Shown: positions 1 to 7,126 of the stretch, piece by piece | Layout: every line of letters starts with the position of its first letter | Position numbering within the stretch: position 1 is the stretch's first letter | Source: Lachnospiraceae bacterium | GTDB lineage: Bacteria > Bacillota > Clostridia > Lachnospirales > Lachnospiraceae | Length of the DNA: 20,000 nt | Direction of reading: 5' to 3' | Assembly (NCBI GenBank): GCA_900772675.1 | Contig: CAAGRM010000065.1 | Coordinates: forward strand, 1-20,000 | Program-made: the position numbers and the translations under genes | Notes under the pieces: model-generated | Told to the model about the DNA's origin: nothing | The model's input: the letters and a program-made list of their open reading frames with translations, nothing else | Databases searched by the model: none

Positions 1-42
1 GAAGACTAATAAGTACAGTAAGACCAGAATATAGAACTGCAT
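1..42 (-). CDS. 5' end of a divergent gene, hydrophobic N-terminus (partial)
   Basis: On the minus strand an ATG at 42-40 opens a frame that stays open for 14 codons to the window edge. It reads MQFYILVLLYLLVF, which looks like a membrane segment or signal anchor. A perfect AGGAGG (minus strand, 57-52) lies 9 nt upstream, which is the main reason for calling it. A GTG at 48 is in frame but only 3 nt from that site. The gene is divergent from the CdaR-like regulator at 152 and shares its intergenic region. Its function cannot be told from 14 residues, and it could still be a chance frame. Confidence 0.5.
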   Translation of the reverse strand, partial: MQFYILVLLYLLVF

Positions 43-76
43 ATGCACGACCCTCCTTTTGCAAAGCAAAAAATAG

Positions 77-105
77 TTGCCAATGAGAAAAAAATAAGCT
101 ATAGT
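77..105 (+). promoter_or_regulatory. Sigma-A promoter for the CdaR/PucR-like regulator
   Basis: A -35 TTGCCA (77-82) and a -10 TATAGT (100-105) are separated by exactly 17 bp. Transcription should start near 112. That leaves only about 4 nt before the ATG at 116, with no room for a ribosome site, so this promoter supports translation from the downstream GTG at 152. Confidence 0.6.
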
Positions 106-151
106 TATAAATAAGATGCACCCTGGAGTAAAATACGACAGGAGAAAGGAA

Positions 152-1252
152 GTGGCAGATTTGGTATCAAGTCAGGTATTACAGAAAACCCTTGATGAAT
201 TAAGAAATATTACGAGAATTGATTTATGTGTGACGAATACGGATGGTGTTCTGCTGGTGACCACATTCCCGGAAACCGCGATTGATGCAGAAAGCATCCG
301 TTCTTTTGTATTATCCGCGGCAGACAGTCAGATTGTGCAGGAGTATCACTACTTTAAAGTATATGACAACCAGAATGTGGAGTATATTCTGATTTCCAAA
401 GGAAGCAGCGACGATGCATATATGATCGGAAAGGTTGCCGTATGTGAGATTCAGAATCTTATCATTGCATACAAAGAGCGTCTGGACAAAAACAACTTTA
501 TCCAGAACCTTCTTCTCGACAATCTTCTTCTGGTGGATGTCTACAACCGCGCGAAAAAGCTTCGCATCGACACAGATGTGCGCCGCGTTGTTTACATGGT
601 AGAGACGAAGCTGGAAAAAGACATCAGCGCACAGGAGACAGTAAAGAGCCTCTTTGCTTCAAGACCGAGAGATTTCATCACCGCAGTCGATGAGAAGAGC
701 ATTATCATTGTAAAAGAACTGAAGGATACCGACACCTTCGAGGATATGAACCAGACCGCAAGAATGCTGGTTGATATGCTGAATGCAGAGGCAATGTCCC
801 AGGTACGTGTTTCTTACGGAAATCCGGTCAGCGAGATTAAGAGTGTTTCGCGTTCCTACAAAGAAGCGAAGATGGCGCTTGAGGTAGGAAAAATTTTCTA
901 CGCAGACAAAAATGTGGTGCCGTACAACAATCTTGGCATCGGCCGTCTGATCTATCAGCTCCCGATTCCGCTGTGCGAAATGTTTATGACGGAAGTTTTC
1001 GGCGAAAATCTGCCGGATACGTTCGACGAAGAAACACTGACCACCATCAATAAATTCTTTGAAAATAACCTGAATGTATCTGAAACATCCCGCCAGCTCT
1101 ATGTGCACAGAAATACACTGGTGTACCGTCTGGAGAAGCTTGAGAAGAGCACAGGACTTGACATTCGTAAATTTGACGATGCGCTGACCTTTAAAATTGC
1201 CATGATGGTCGTAAGCTACATGACGTATATGAATAACAGCGAAAATTTATAA
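152..1252 (+). CDS. CdaR/PucR-family transcriptional regulator
   Basis: Predicted DNA-binding regulator of about 366 aa. The N-terminal half resembles the sugar-diacid-recognition/sensor region of CdaR-type proteins (QVLQKTLDELRNITRIDLCV and following). The C-terminal end carries the PucR-type helix-turn-helix: a NLNVSETSRQLYVHRNTLVY stretch followed by RLEKLEKSTGLDIRKFDDAL. The frame is open from ATG 116, but GTG 152 is preferred because GGAG (141-144) lies 7 nt upstream and the mapped promoter puts the RNA start near 112. TTG 161 is a further option. Family members often control carboxylate, sugar-diacid or purine use. The adjacent aconitase-family gene on the same strand is a possible target, but this is inference. 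No terminator with a U run follows it. Confidence 0.85.
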   Translation: MADLVSSQVLQKTLDELRNITRIDLCVTNTDGVLLVTTFPETAIDAESIRSFVLSAADSQIVQEYHYFKVYDNQNVEYILISKGSSDDAYMIGKVAVCEIQNLIIAYKERLDKNNFIQNLLLDNLLLVDVYNRAKKLRIDTDVRRVVYMVETKLEKDISAQETVKSLFASRPRDFITAVDEKSIIIVKELKDTDTFEDMNQTARMLVDMLNAEAMSQVRVSYGNPVSEIKSVSRSYKEAKMALEVGKIFYADKNVVPYNNLGIGRLIYQLPIPLCEMFMTEVFGENLPDTFDEETLTTINKFFENNLNVSETSRQLYVHRNTLVYRLEKLEKSTGLDIRKFDDALTFKIAMMVVSYMTYMNNSENL

Positions 1253-1375
1253 AACCTGTAAAACTATTCAGGGCCGGAGCGTGTTTGAAAAATGATCTCC
1301 ATAAAACGGGATTCCAGGCTTACAAGAGCCTGCTTCAGACAGGCTCCAGATGAAATTTTCGCTGTGGCTCTGAAT
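1236..1375 (+). repeat. Interlocked inverted repeats between regulator and hydratase
   Basis: Two arm pairs are interleaved rather than nested. ACAGCGAAAATTT (1236-1248, inside the end of the regulator gene) pairs perfectly with AAATTTTCGCTGT (1353-1365). ATTCAGGGCC (1266-1275) pairs with GGCTCTGAAT (1366-1375) with one G-U. In RNA this order (A-B-A'-B') gives either a pseudoknot or mutually exclusive helices. A local hairpin GAGCCTG/CAGGCTC (1326-1332/1340-1346) sits inside. Confidence 0.55.
1277..1346. repeat. Probable decayed 70-bp relative of the 161-bp inverted-repeat element
   Basis: The left end, GAGCGTGTTTGAAAAA (1277-1292), matches the 16-bp terminal repeat of the element at 3852-4012 at 15 of 16 positions. 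TGCTTCAGACAGGCTC (1331-1346) matches the opposite end at 13 of 16. The interior does not resemble the longer copy. It may be an internally deleted or diverged family member; the right end could also be a coincidence. Confidence 0.4.
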
Positions 1376-1384
1376 TGTTATATT
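1356..1384 (+). promoter_or_regulatory. Possible extended -10 promoter for the hydratase
   Basis: TATATT (1379-1384) is preceded by TG at the extended -10 position (1376-1377). A poor -35 (TTTTCG, 1356-1361) lies 17 bp upstream. It overlaps the 1353-1375 inverted-repeat arms. It would give a leader of about 110 nt before the ATG at 1503. The match is weak at -35. Confidence 0.35.
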
Positions 1385-1502
1385 CGCGGGCAATGAGTCA
1401 GGGTCTGTGTCTGCACAGGAGCTTGATGAGTGCCGCAATAACTTGAGAAATTCGCAAAGCGTGTTTCGCATAGTTTATCAACGACAAGAGGAGAGGAACG
1501 AC

Positions 1503-3791
1503 ATGATTGAATTACTGAACACAGGTGCATACCTTGTCAACGGAACCGACATCATCCCGGATACAGAAGAAGGCCGCGCAGAACTTAAAGCACGCACCGG
1601 CTCGGTACCTTGTCCGGCAGATGCTGCAAAAGAAACCATTGCCTATGGAATCTTAAAAGACCACAATGTTTCCGGCAACATGGAAAATCTGCAGATCAAA
1701 TTTGACAAACTTACTTCGCATGATATTACTTTTGTTGGAATTATTCAGACCGCGCGTGCGTCAGGACTCGAAAAATTCCCGGTGCCGTACGTACTGACAA
1801 ACTGCCACAACTCTCTTTGTGCAGTCGGCGGAACCATCAACGAGGATGACCACATGTTTGGTCTTACCTGTGCGAAAAAATACGGCGGCGTTTATGTACC
1901 GCCTCATCAGGCAGTAATTCATCAGTTCGCCAGAGAGATGCTTGCAGGCGGCGGAAAAATGATCCTTGGCTCTGATTCCCATACCCGCTACGGTGCACTC
2001 GGAACCATGGCGATGGGTGAGGGCGGACCGGAGCTGGTAAAACAGCTTCTCTCCAAAACATATGATATTGCAATGCCGGGTGTCATCGCGATCTATATGA
2101 CCGGCGCACCGCAGATGGGTGTAGGACCGCAGGATATTGCACTTGCCATCATTGGTGCTGTGTTTGCAAATGGATATGTGAAGAATAAAGTAATGGAATT
2201 TGTAGGACCTGGAGTATCCTCCTTAAGTGCGGACTATCGAATCGGCGTAGATGTTATGACGACCGAGACGACCTGTCTGTCCTCTATCTGGAGAACGGAT
2301 GAGAAAATCAGCGAGTTCTATCAGATCCACGGCAGAAGTGCAGATTACAGGGAGCTGAATCCGGGAGCGGTTGCTTACTACGACGGTGTTGTAAAAGTAG
2401 AACTTGATAAGATCAAACCGATGATCGCTATGCCGTTCCATCCAAGCAACGTTTACACAATTGAAGAGCTGAAGGCCAACCTTAGCGACATCCTGGAGGA
2501 TGTAGAAAAGAAAGCAGCAGTAAGTCTGGACGGAAAAGTACCGTTTACGCTGAAAAATAAAGTACATGACGGAAAACTCCTGGTAGATCAGGGAATTATC
2601 GCAGGATGTGCAGGCGGCGGATTCGAGAATATCTGCGATGCGGCTGATATTCTGAAAGGCCACAGCATTGGTGACGATGCATTTACCTTAAGTGTTTACC
2701 CGGCAAGTACCCCGATTTATATGGAGCTGGCAAGAAACGGAAAGCTGGCAGATCTGCTGGAGACAGGTGCGATCGTAAAAACCGCGTTCTGCGGACCGTG
2801 CTTCGGCGCAGGCGACACTCCGGCAAACAATGCGTTCTCGATTCGTCATTCTACCAGAAACTTCCCGAACCGCGAAGGATCCAAGATCCAGAATGGTCAG
2901 ATTTCTTCCGTTGCCCTGATGGATGCACGTTCCATTGCAGCAACAGCAGCAAACAAAGGATTTCTGACTGCAGCAGATGAGTTTACCGGAACATACACCA
3001 AACCGGCATACCATTTTGATAAAAAGATCTACGAAAACCGTGTCTTTGACAGCAAGGGTGTGGCAGATCCGTCGGTGGAAATCCAGTTTGGACCAAACAT
3101 CAAAGACTGGCCGGCAATGCCACAGCTTGCCGAGAACCTGATTCTGAAGGTTGTTTCCGAAATTCACGATCCGGTTACAACAACGGACGAACTGATTCCA
3201 TCCGGCGAGACCTCATCCTTCCGTTCCAATCCGCTCGGACTGGCAGAATTCACACTGTCCAGAAAAGATCCGGCTTATGTGGGACGTGCAAAAGAGGTAC
3301 AGGTTGCGGAGAAAGCCATCCAGGAAGGAAACTGCCCGGCAGAGGCGCTTCCGGAACTGAAACCGGTCTTTGCAGCAATTCATACCCAGTATCCGAACAT
3401 TGACAAGACGAATGTCGGTGTCGGATCTACGATTTTTGCCGTTAAACCAGGTGATGGCTCCGCACGTGAGCAGGCTGCGTCCTGCCAGAAGGTACTGGGC
3501 GGCTGGGCAAATATTGCCAATGAGTATGCAACGAAGCGTTATCGTTCCAATCTGATCAACTGGGGCATGCTTCCGTTCCTGATTCCGTCGGGAGATCTGC
3601 CGTTTGCGAACGGAGATTATATTTTCGTGCCGGAAATCCGCAAGGCAGTGGAGGAGAAGGCAGATGTAATTCCGGCCTTCGTTGTAAAAGACGGTGCACT
3701 CGTTCCGTTTGAGATGACACTGGGTGCTTTGACTGACGATGAGAGAGAAATCATCCGCAAAGGATGCCTGATCAATTACTATAGAGGATAA
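1503..3791 (+). CDS. Aconitase-family (Fe-S) hydratase
   Basis: Predicted 762-aa dehydratase/hydratase of the aconitase superfamily, which interconverts hydroxy-acids through an unsaturated intermediate at a [4Fe-4S] cluster. The cluster cysteines are in place: Cys369 (AGCAGGG context) and Cys430/Cys433 ([12 protein letters not shown]). The RNFPNREG active-site loop follows, and [20 protein letters not shown] is the substrate-site histidine region near residue 160. A swivelling C-terminal domain completes a normal length for the family. The ATG at 1503 is chosen because GAGGAGAGG lies just upstream at about 1488-1496; an in-frame ATG at 1407 has no such site. The sequence looks closer to the poorly characterised YbhJ-like hydratases than to housekeeping AcnA/AcnB, so the substrate is uncertain. 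It stands alone, with no citrate synthase or isocitrate dehydrogenase beside it. Confidence 0.9.
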   Translation: MIELLNTGAYLVNGTDIIPDTEEGRAELKARTGSVPCPADAAKETIAYGILKDHNVSGNMENLQIKFDKLTSHDITFVGIIQTARASGLEKFPVPYVLTNCHNSLCAVGGTINEDDHMFGLTCAKKYGGVYVPPHQAVIHQFAREMLAGGGKMILGSDSHTRYGALGTMAMGEGGPELVKQLLSKTYDIAMPGVIAIYMTGAPQMGVGPQDIALAIIGAVFANGYVKNKVMEFVGPGVSSLSADYRIGVDVMTTETTCLSSIWRTDEKISEFYQIHGRSADYRELNPGAVAYYDGVVKVELDKIKPMIAMPFHPSNVYTIEELKANLSDILEDVEKKAAVSLDGKVPFTLKNKVHDGKLLVDQGIIAGCAGGGFENICDAADILKGHSIGDDAFTLSVYPASTPIYMELARNGKLADLLETGAIVKTAFCGPCFGAGDTPANNAFSIRHSTRNFPNREGSKIQNGQISSVALMDARSIAATAANKGFLTAADEFTGTYTKPAYHFDKKIYENRVFDSKGVADPSVEIQFGPNIKDWPAMPQLAENLILKVVSEIHDPVTTTDELIPSGETSSFRSNPLGLAEFTLSRKDPAYVGRAKEVQVAEKAIQEGNCPAEALPELKPVFAAIHTQYPNIDKTNVGVGSTIFAVKPGDGSAREQAASCQKVLGGWANIANEYATKRYRSNLINWGMLPFLIPSGDLPFANGDYIFVPEIRKAVEEKADVIPAFVVKDGALVPFEMTLGALTDDEREIIRKGCLINYYRG

Positions 3792-3798
3792 GCATTTG

Positions 3799-3845
3799 AA
3801 AAAGGCTGTGAAACAGGAGAGGATCCTGCTTTCACAGCCTTTTTT
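3799..3845 (+). terminator. Rho-independent terminator of the hydratase gene
   Basis: AAAAAGGCTGTGAAA pairs with TTTCACAGCCTTTTTT around a small inner hairpin (CAGGA/TCCTG). It ends in a T run and starts 8 nt after the stop codon. The flanking A run makes it potentially active in both directions. Confidence 0.9.
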
Positions 3846-3851
3846 GCACCA

Positions 3852-4012
3852 GAGCGTGTCTGAAAAACCATTTCCGAAATCTACAAGCTCCACTTTGCGG
3901 TATATTTTGCCCTCATTCGGTTGCCGTATCCCGCTTAAGCCGCCCTCATTCGAACAAAATCTCCCACGAACTGGGACTCGCAGCTCATGAAAAGCCTTTT
4001 TCAGACACGCTC
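3852..4012. repeat. 161-bp inverted-repeat-ended intergenic element
   Basis: GAGCGTGTCTGAAAAA (3852-3867) recurs as its perfect reverse complement TTTTTCAGACACGCTC (3997-4012), giving 16-bp perfect terminal inverted repeats. The interior holds an 11-bp direct repeat, GCCCTCATTCG, at 3909-3919 and 3942-3952. There is no transposase frame and no obvious target-site duplication. It starts 7 bp after the hydratase terminator. It resembles a MITE-like or structured intergenic repeat; I believe similar sequence recurs in Lachnospiraceae genomes but could not check this. Confidence 0.75.
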
Positions 4013-4218
4013 GACGGGAAATTTCGGTGAATTTTTCGACAGGGCAAAAAAAGTTCTCTGTACAGGGTTACACTGCGGCAGAGAGGAAGGAAAGGGTAGC
4101 TTATGCAAGTTTGTTCAAGAAAAAAGTCAGAAAATAATATAAAATTAGAAAAATACACACAATAATTACAAAGTAAAAAAGATAAAATAAAAAATAATAA
4201 AAATATATGAAAAATGTA
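4013..4218. other. AT-rich non-coding stretch upstream of the large RNA promoter
   Basis: No credible gene was found. The last 90 bp or so are runs of A and AT, which fits an UP-element-like activator of the promoter at 4219. One 20-codon frame (ATG 4103) follows a purine-rich stretch but has nothing else to support it. Confidence 0.5.
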
Positions 4219-4247
4219 TTGACAAATAACGACGCATCTGTTATATT
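4219..4247 (+). promoter_or_regulatory. Strong sigma-A promoter of the large non-coding RNA
   Basis: A consensus -35 TTGACA (4219-4224) and -10 TATATT (4242-4247) have a 17-bp spacer, with A-tracts immediately upstream. The predicted start is near A4254. No reading frame follows, so the promoter appears dedicated to the RNA. Confidence 0.85.
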
Positions 4248-4253
4248 AAAATC

Positions 4254-4786
4254 ACAAAGAAACAAGAAAACAGAAACCTAACCAAGAGGTACAAAGAGAA
4301 AGACTTGGGATCCCCTTTTCAAGAGAACAAACCATTTTCATAGAAAGAGACGAGAAATCTTCTATAGAAGAATGGAAAGAGAAAAGGGAAAAGGAAGATG
4401 TTCTTAAGATGAGAGACTTCCGAAAGGGAAAAAACGTAAGATAAAGATCCTTACAAAAGAAGTTCGAAAAGAAAACCTTTTGATAAAAAAGTGATCTGCA
4501 CAGATCTTAACGGAACCTAAGGAAAAGATTTCAGGAGTAGGAATCTTAACCGCAAAGGAAAAGCCTTTGAAAAAGAACATCTTCCCGAAAAAAGAAAATC
4601 TACGACAGGGAAATGGAAGAGAAAAGATCTTTGAAATATCAAACGAAAGCGAAAACAAAGATCACAGATCGGTAAAGAAAGAAAACCAGTAAAATCCTTG
4701 AAAGTAGAGAAAAAACTGAATATGGAAGATAAAGAAAAAGCGGTTGTTCTGTCAGAAATAAAAAACTGACAGGACAATCGCTTTTT
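4254..4786 (+). ncRNA. Large, purine-rich structured non-coding RNA (ROOL/OLE/GOLLD-size class, identity unproven)
   Basis: About 530 nt with its own promoter and terminator and no plausible coding frame on the plus strand. Helices can be read directly. CCCTTTTC 4313-4320 with GAAAAGGG 4381-4388 encloses a hairpin (4332-4336/4371-4375 plus 4340-4345/4360-4365). A perfect 13-bp long-range helix joins GGAAGATGTTCTT 4393-4405 to 4573-4585. It encloses hairpins 4416-4420/4459-4463, 4436-4440/4450-4454, 4467-4471/4477-4481, 4493-4497/4502-4506, 4525-4530/4542-4547 and 4554-4558/4564-4568. A third domain is closed by 4599-4603/4704-4708 and 4606-4610/4696-4700 and contains GATCTTTG/CAAAGATC (4626-4633/4656-4663). 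Unpaired segments are strikingly A/G-rich. Size and ornate architecture fit large bacterial RNAs such as ROOL, known from rumen Firmicutes, but I cannot confirm the class. Some short AT helices may be chance; the 13-bp and three-domain layout is unlikely to be. Confidence 0.8.
4735..4786 (+). terminator. Rho-independent terminator of the large RNA
   Basis: The left arm is 4735-4755 and the right arm 4766-4786. The 16-bp core GCGGTTGTTCTGTCAG pairs with CTGACAGGACAATCGC with two G-U pairs and no mismatch. An A-rich 10-nt loop separates them and a T run follows. It marks a clean 3' end for the RNA. Confidence 0.92.
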
Positions 4787-4805
4787 GTCGTCACATGTAT
4801 TTTTG

Positions 4806-4825
4806 CCGGCAGAAAATCCTGCCGG
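4806..4825. other. Small GC-rich hairpin
   Basis: CCGGCAG (4806-4812) and CTGCCGG (4819-4825) form a perfect 7-bp stem with a 6-nt loop, 20 bp after the large RNA's terminator. No T run follows, so it is not a standard terminator. Confidence 0.4.
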
Positions 4826-4838
4826 GAAGGATTCTTTC

Positions 4839-4868
4839 TTGACAGATCGGATGGAAATGGTGCATACT
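4839..4868 (+). promoter_or_regulatory. Possible promoter for the pseudouridine synthase
   Basis: A perfect -35 TTGACA (4839-4844) is followed after 18 bp by CATACT (4863-4868). It lies about 110 bp before the start codon at 4976. The -10 is only a partial match. Confidence 0.45.
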
Positions 4869-4975
4869 GCGTATTGAAAAAACGGAGCGGCGGAGGGGTT
4901 CGCTTACGGAAGGATTACAAAAACAGAAGGTATGAAAAGTGATGCAGGCAGAAATACCGGAAAGAGCAGGAAAAA

Positions 4976-5677
4976 ATGATTGGATTTTGCAGAGAAGATA
5001 TTTTAATGGAAGATGATGATATTCTTGTAGTGCATAAGCACGCGGGAATGGCAGTACAGAATGCGCGTATGGGGCAGATGGATCTGGAGCATGCACTGCT
5101 GAACTATCTGGCAGAGCAGGCGCGAACCAGGGATGCCGGTCAAGGGCGGGCACAAATCCCGTATCTGGCCGTGGTGCATCGGCTGGATCAGCCGGTCGAG
5201 GGTGTGCTGGTATTTGCAAAAAAGAAAGATGCCGCCGGAAAACTGGGACGGCAGGTGCAGGATGGGACGATGAAGAAAGAGTATCTTGCGGTTTGCGAGG
5301 GAACAATCGAAAAACGGGGTGTGCAGAAGCTGGAGGATTTCCTGTTAAAGGATGGACGGAGTAACACCTCCCGTGTCGTTATGCCGGGAACCGCAGGAGC
5401 GAAGAAGGCGGTGCTGGAATATGAGGTGATGAAAACACAGGAAAATCGGACCCTGGTACAGATCCGTCTCGGAACCGGACGCCATCACCAGATTCGTGTC
5501 CAGTTTTCCCATGCAGGATATCCCCTGGCAGGAGATTCGAAATATGGAGCAAAAGAGAAAGGCTTTCTGGGGCTCTGCGCATATCATCTCGAGCTGAATC
5601 ATCCGCGGAACGGGAAACGACTGGAATTTACCGTGAAACCTGAGGGCGAGATCTTTGCAGGTTTTGAAGAGCTGTAA
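4976..5677 (+). CDS. RluA-family RNA pseudouridine synthase
   Basis: Converts selected uridines of rRNA or tRNA to pseudouridine in the cytoplasm. The 233-aa protein is the short form without an N-terminal S4 domain. It begins with the usual ILMEDDDILVVHKHAGMAVQ core. The catalytic motif HRLDQPVEG places the nucleophilic aspartate at Asp71. Later conserved pieces are KKEYLAV, the RLGTGRHHQIRVQFSHAGYP stretch and GDSKYGA. The ATG at 4976 has GCAGGA about 7 nt upstream; a second ATG 10 codons later is possible but would cut the conserved start. The exact RNA target cannot be assigned from sequence. It follows the large RNA but has its own candidate promoter, so no functional link is implied. 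Confidence 0.9.
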   Translation: MIGFCREDILMEDDDILVVHKHAGMAVQNARMGQMDLEHALLNYLAEQARTRDAGQGRAQIPYLAVVHRLDQPVEGVLVFAKKKDAAGKLGRQVQDGTMKKEYLAVCEGTIEKRGVQKLEDFLLKDGRSNTSRVVMPGTAGAKKAVLEYEVMKTQENRTLVQIRLGTGRHHQIRVQFSHAGYPLAGDSKYGAKEKGFLGLCAYHLELNHPRNGKRLEFTVKPEGEIFAGFEEL

Positions 5678-5717
5678 AAACGCCGGTAAAGTTCAGAAAA
5701 TCATAAGAAAACAGGAC

Positions 5718-5745
5718 TGGACTATTTTGATGTTTTGTGTATAAT
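5718..5745 (+). promoter_or_regulatory. Promoter of the sugar-binding-type lipoprotein gene
   Basis: A perfect -10 TATAAT (5740-5745) lies 16 bp after TGGACT (5718-5723). A 6-bp dyad, ACAGGA (5711-5716) and TCCTGT (5755-5760), straddles the promoter and could be an operator, though arms this short are weak evidence. Confidence 0.55.
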
Positions 5746-5820
5746 AAAAAAAGATCCTGTAACAAATTTGTAAAAAGTAAATGGGAAACGATTGATCAGG
5801 CAAAACAGAAAGGAAAAAGT

Positions 5821-7047
5821 ATGAAACGCAGAATGATAGGAGTACTGCTTTCGGGAATCCTGCTGTGTACGGCAGTCGGGTGTACGAAAGAAACAACGGC
5901 AGACAACAGCGCATCTTCATCGTCTTCATCGGCGTCCGCAGTAACAGAGACACCGGCGGCAGAAGAAACACCGGAAGTTTCGGCATCCAGCGAAGAAGCC
6001 AAAACAGAATCCTCCGGCATATCCGCATCTTCTGAAAGTGCCGGAGAAAAAGAAGAGGAAACAGAGAAAAAAAGAATTGAAATTACAGTTCCGCATAAAG
6101 ATGGCATGGAAGGACTGTACGATACAGTGGAAGGCCTTTCTGTAGATAAAGGTACCTATATCGCGGTTGTTGCCAAAGACTTAAGTGCAGGTTTCTGGAA
6201 AGCTGTAAAAGCAGGTGCACAGCAGGCACTTGACGATCTGAACACTTCGCTTGGCTACAGCGGAGACGACAAAGTATACATGAGCTTTGAAGGTCCGGAA
6301 AACGAAAACGATACAAATTCGCAGATCAATATCATTGATTCTGTTATTTCGGAAAATCCGGACGCTTTGATTCTCAGTATTATCGACCAGCAATCAGGTC
6401 AGGCACAGATGGAGGAGGCATCCGACAGTCAGATTCCGGTCATCATTGCGGATTCCGGTATTGAGAGTGATCTGATTACAGCGACATGCGCAACGGATCA
6501 TGCCGAAGCTGCAAAGCTCGCAGCGGATCATCTCTGCACGGCTATCAACAACAGTGGTGAAGTAGCGATTGTCGCACATCAGTACAACACCGAGAGCAGT
6601 GTGGCGCGCGTGGATGCATTCCGAAAAGAGATTGAAGAAAAATATACGGAAGTGAAAGTCGTTCAGGTCAATTACGGAGATGGCGAGGAGTCTGTTTCAG
6701 ATATGCTGAAAAATACATTGGAAACGTATCCGAATCTGAAAGGAATTTTCTGTACGAATGAGGATATGGCGGAGCAGACACTGGATGCACTCGCAGATAT
6801 GGAAAATACAGAACAGATTCAGATCGTCGGCTTTGATTCCGGCGAAAAACAGCAGAAAGCGATCCAGGAGGGACGCGAGTACGGAACGGTAACGCAGAAT
6901 CCGTATGGTCTCGGTTATGCTGCAATTGTGGCAGCAGTTCGCGCAATCCAGGGACTCCCGGTGGATCAGAAGATCGATACGGGATATCAGTGGCTGGATA
7001 AAGATACGGTGGATCTGGAGACAAATCAGAAATATCTTTATGATTAG
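5821..7047 (+). CDS. Substrate-binding lipoprotein, periplasmic-binding-protein type (sugar ABC family)
   Basis: Predicted 408-aa exported lipoprotein that binds a small ligand, probably a sugar, at the cell surface. It has a positively charged N-terminus (MKRRM), a hydrophobic core and a lipobox AVGC with Cys21 as the lipidation site. A Ser/Glu/Ala-rich tether covers residues 22 to about 90. The rest is a type-1 periplasmic-binding fold: GTYIAVVAKDLSAGFWKAVK, the PDALILSIIDQQ strand-loop, IPVIIADSGI, and IQIVGFDSGEKQQKAI near the C-terminus. The ATG at 5821 is chosen because AAAGGA lies 8 nt upstream and the signal peptide starts there; an in-frame ATG at 5737 would overlap the promoter. No ABC permease or ATPase lies nearby, so its partner transporter or sensor kinase must be elsewhere. 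Confidence 0.88.
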   Translation: MKRRMIGVLLSGILLCTAVGCTKETTADNSASSSSSSASAVTETPAAEETPEVSASSEEAKTESSGISASSESAGEKEEETEKKRIEITVPHKDGMEGLYDTVEGLSVDKGTYIAVVAKDLSAGFWKAVKAGAQQALDDLNTSLGYSGDDKVYMSFEGPENENDTNSQINIIDSVISENPDALILSIIDQQSGQAQMEEASDSQIPVIIADSGIESDLITATCATDHAEAAKLAADHLCTAINNSGEVAIVAHQYNTESSVARVDAFRKEIEEKYTEVKVVQVNYGDGEESVSDMLKNTLETYPNLKGIFCTNEDMAEQTLDALADMENTEQIQIVGFDSGEKQQKAIQEGREYGTVTQNPYGLGYAAIVAAVRAIQGLPVDQKIDTGYQWLDKDTVDLETNQKYLYD

Positions 7048-7066
7048 AATCATTTATCATGAAAAA

Positions 7067-7126
7067 CGAGTAAAAAAATCCGGCGGACAGGGAAAAACAT
7101 CCTTGTCTGCCGGATTTTTTTACTCG
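7067..7126. terminator. Shared bidirectional terminator
   Basis: A near-perfect palindrome (7067-7092 against 7101-7126) has a GC core TCCGGC/GCCGGA flanked by A7 on the left and T7 on the right. It can therefore stop transcription both from the lipoprotein gene (plus) and from the DUF4203-like gene (minus). Its right arm contains the minus-strand stop codon (7122-7120) and the last sense codon. Confidence 0.93.

Noticed and set aside
4103..4165. A 20-codon frame (MQVCSRKKSENNIKLEKYTQ) after a purine-rich stretch
   Set aside because: Very short, with ribosome-site spacing poorly defined and no promoter or terminator of its own.
4404..4777. Two overlapping Phe/Ser-rich minus-strand frames opposite the large RNA
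   Set aside because: They arise from the purine-rich plus strand, giving UUU/UCU-rich low-complexity translations. There is no ribosome site and no family resemblance.
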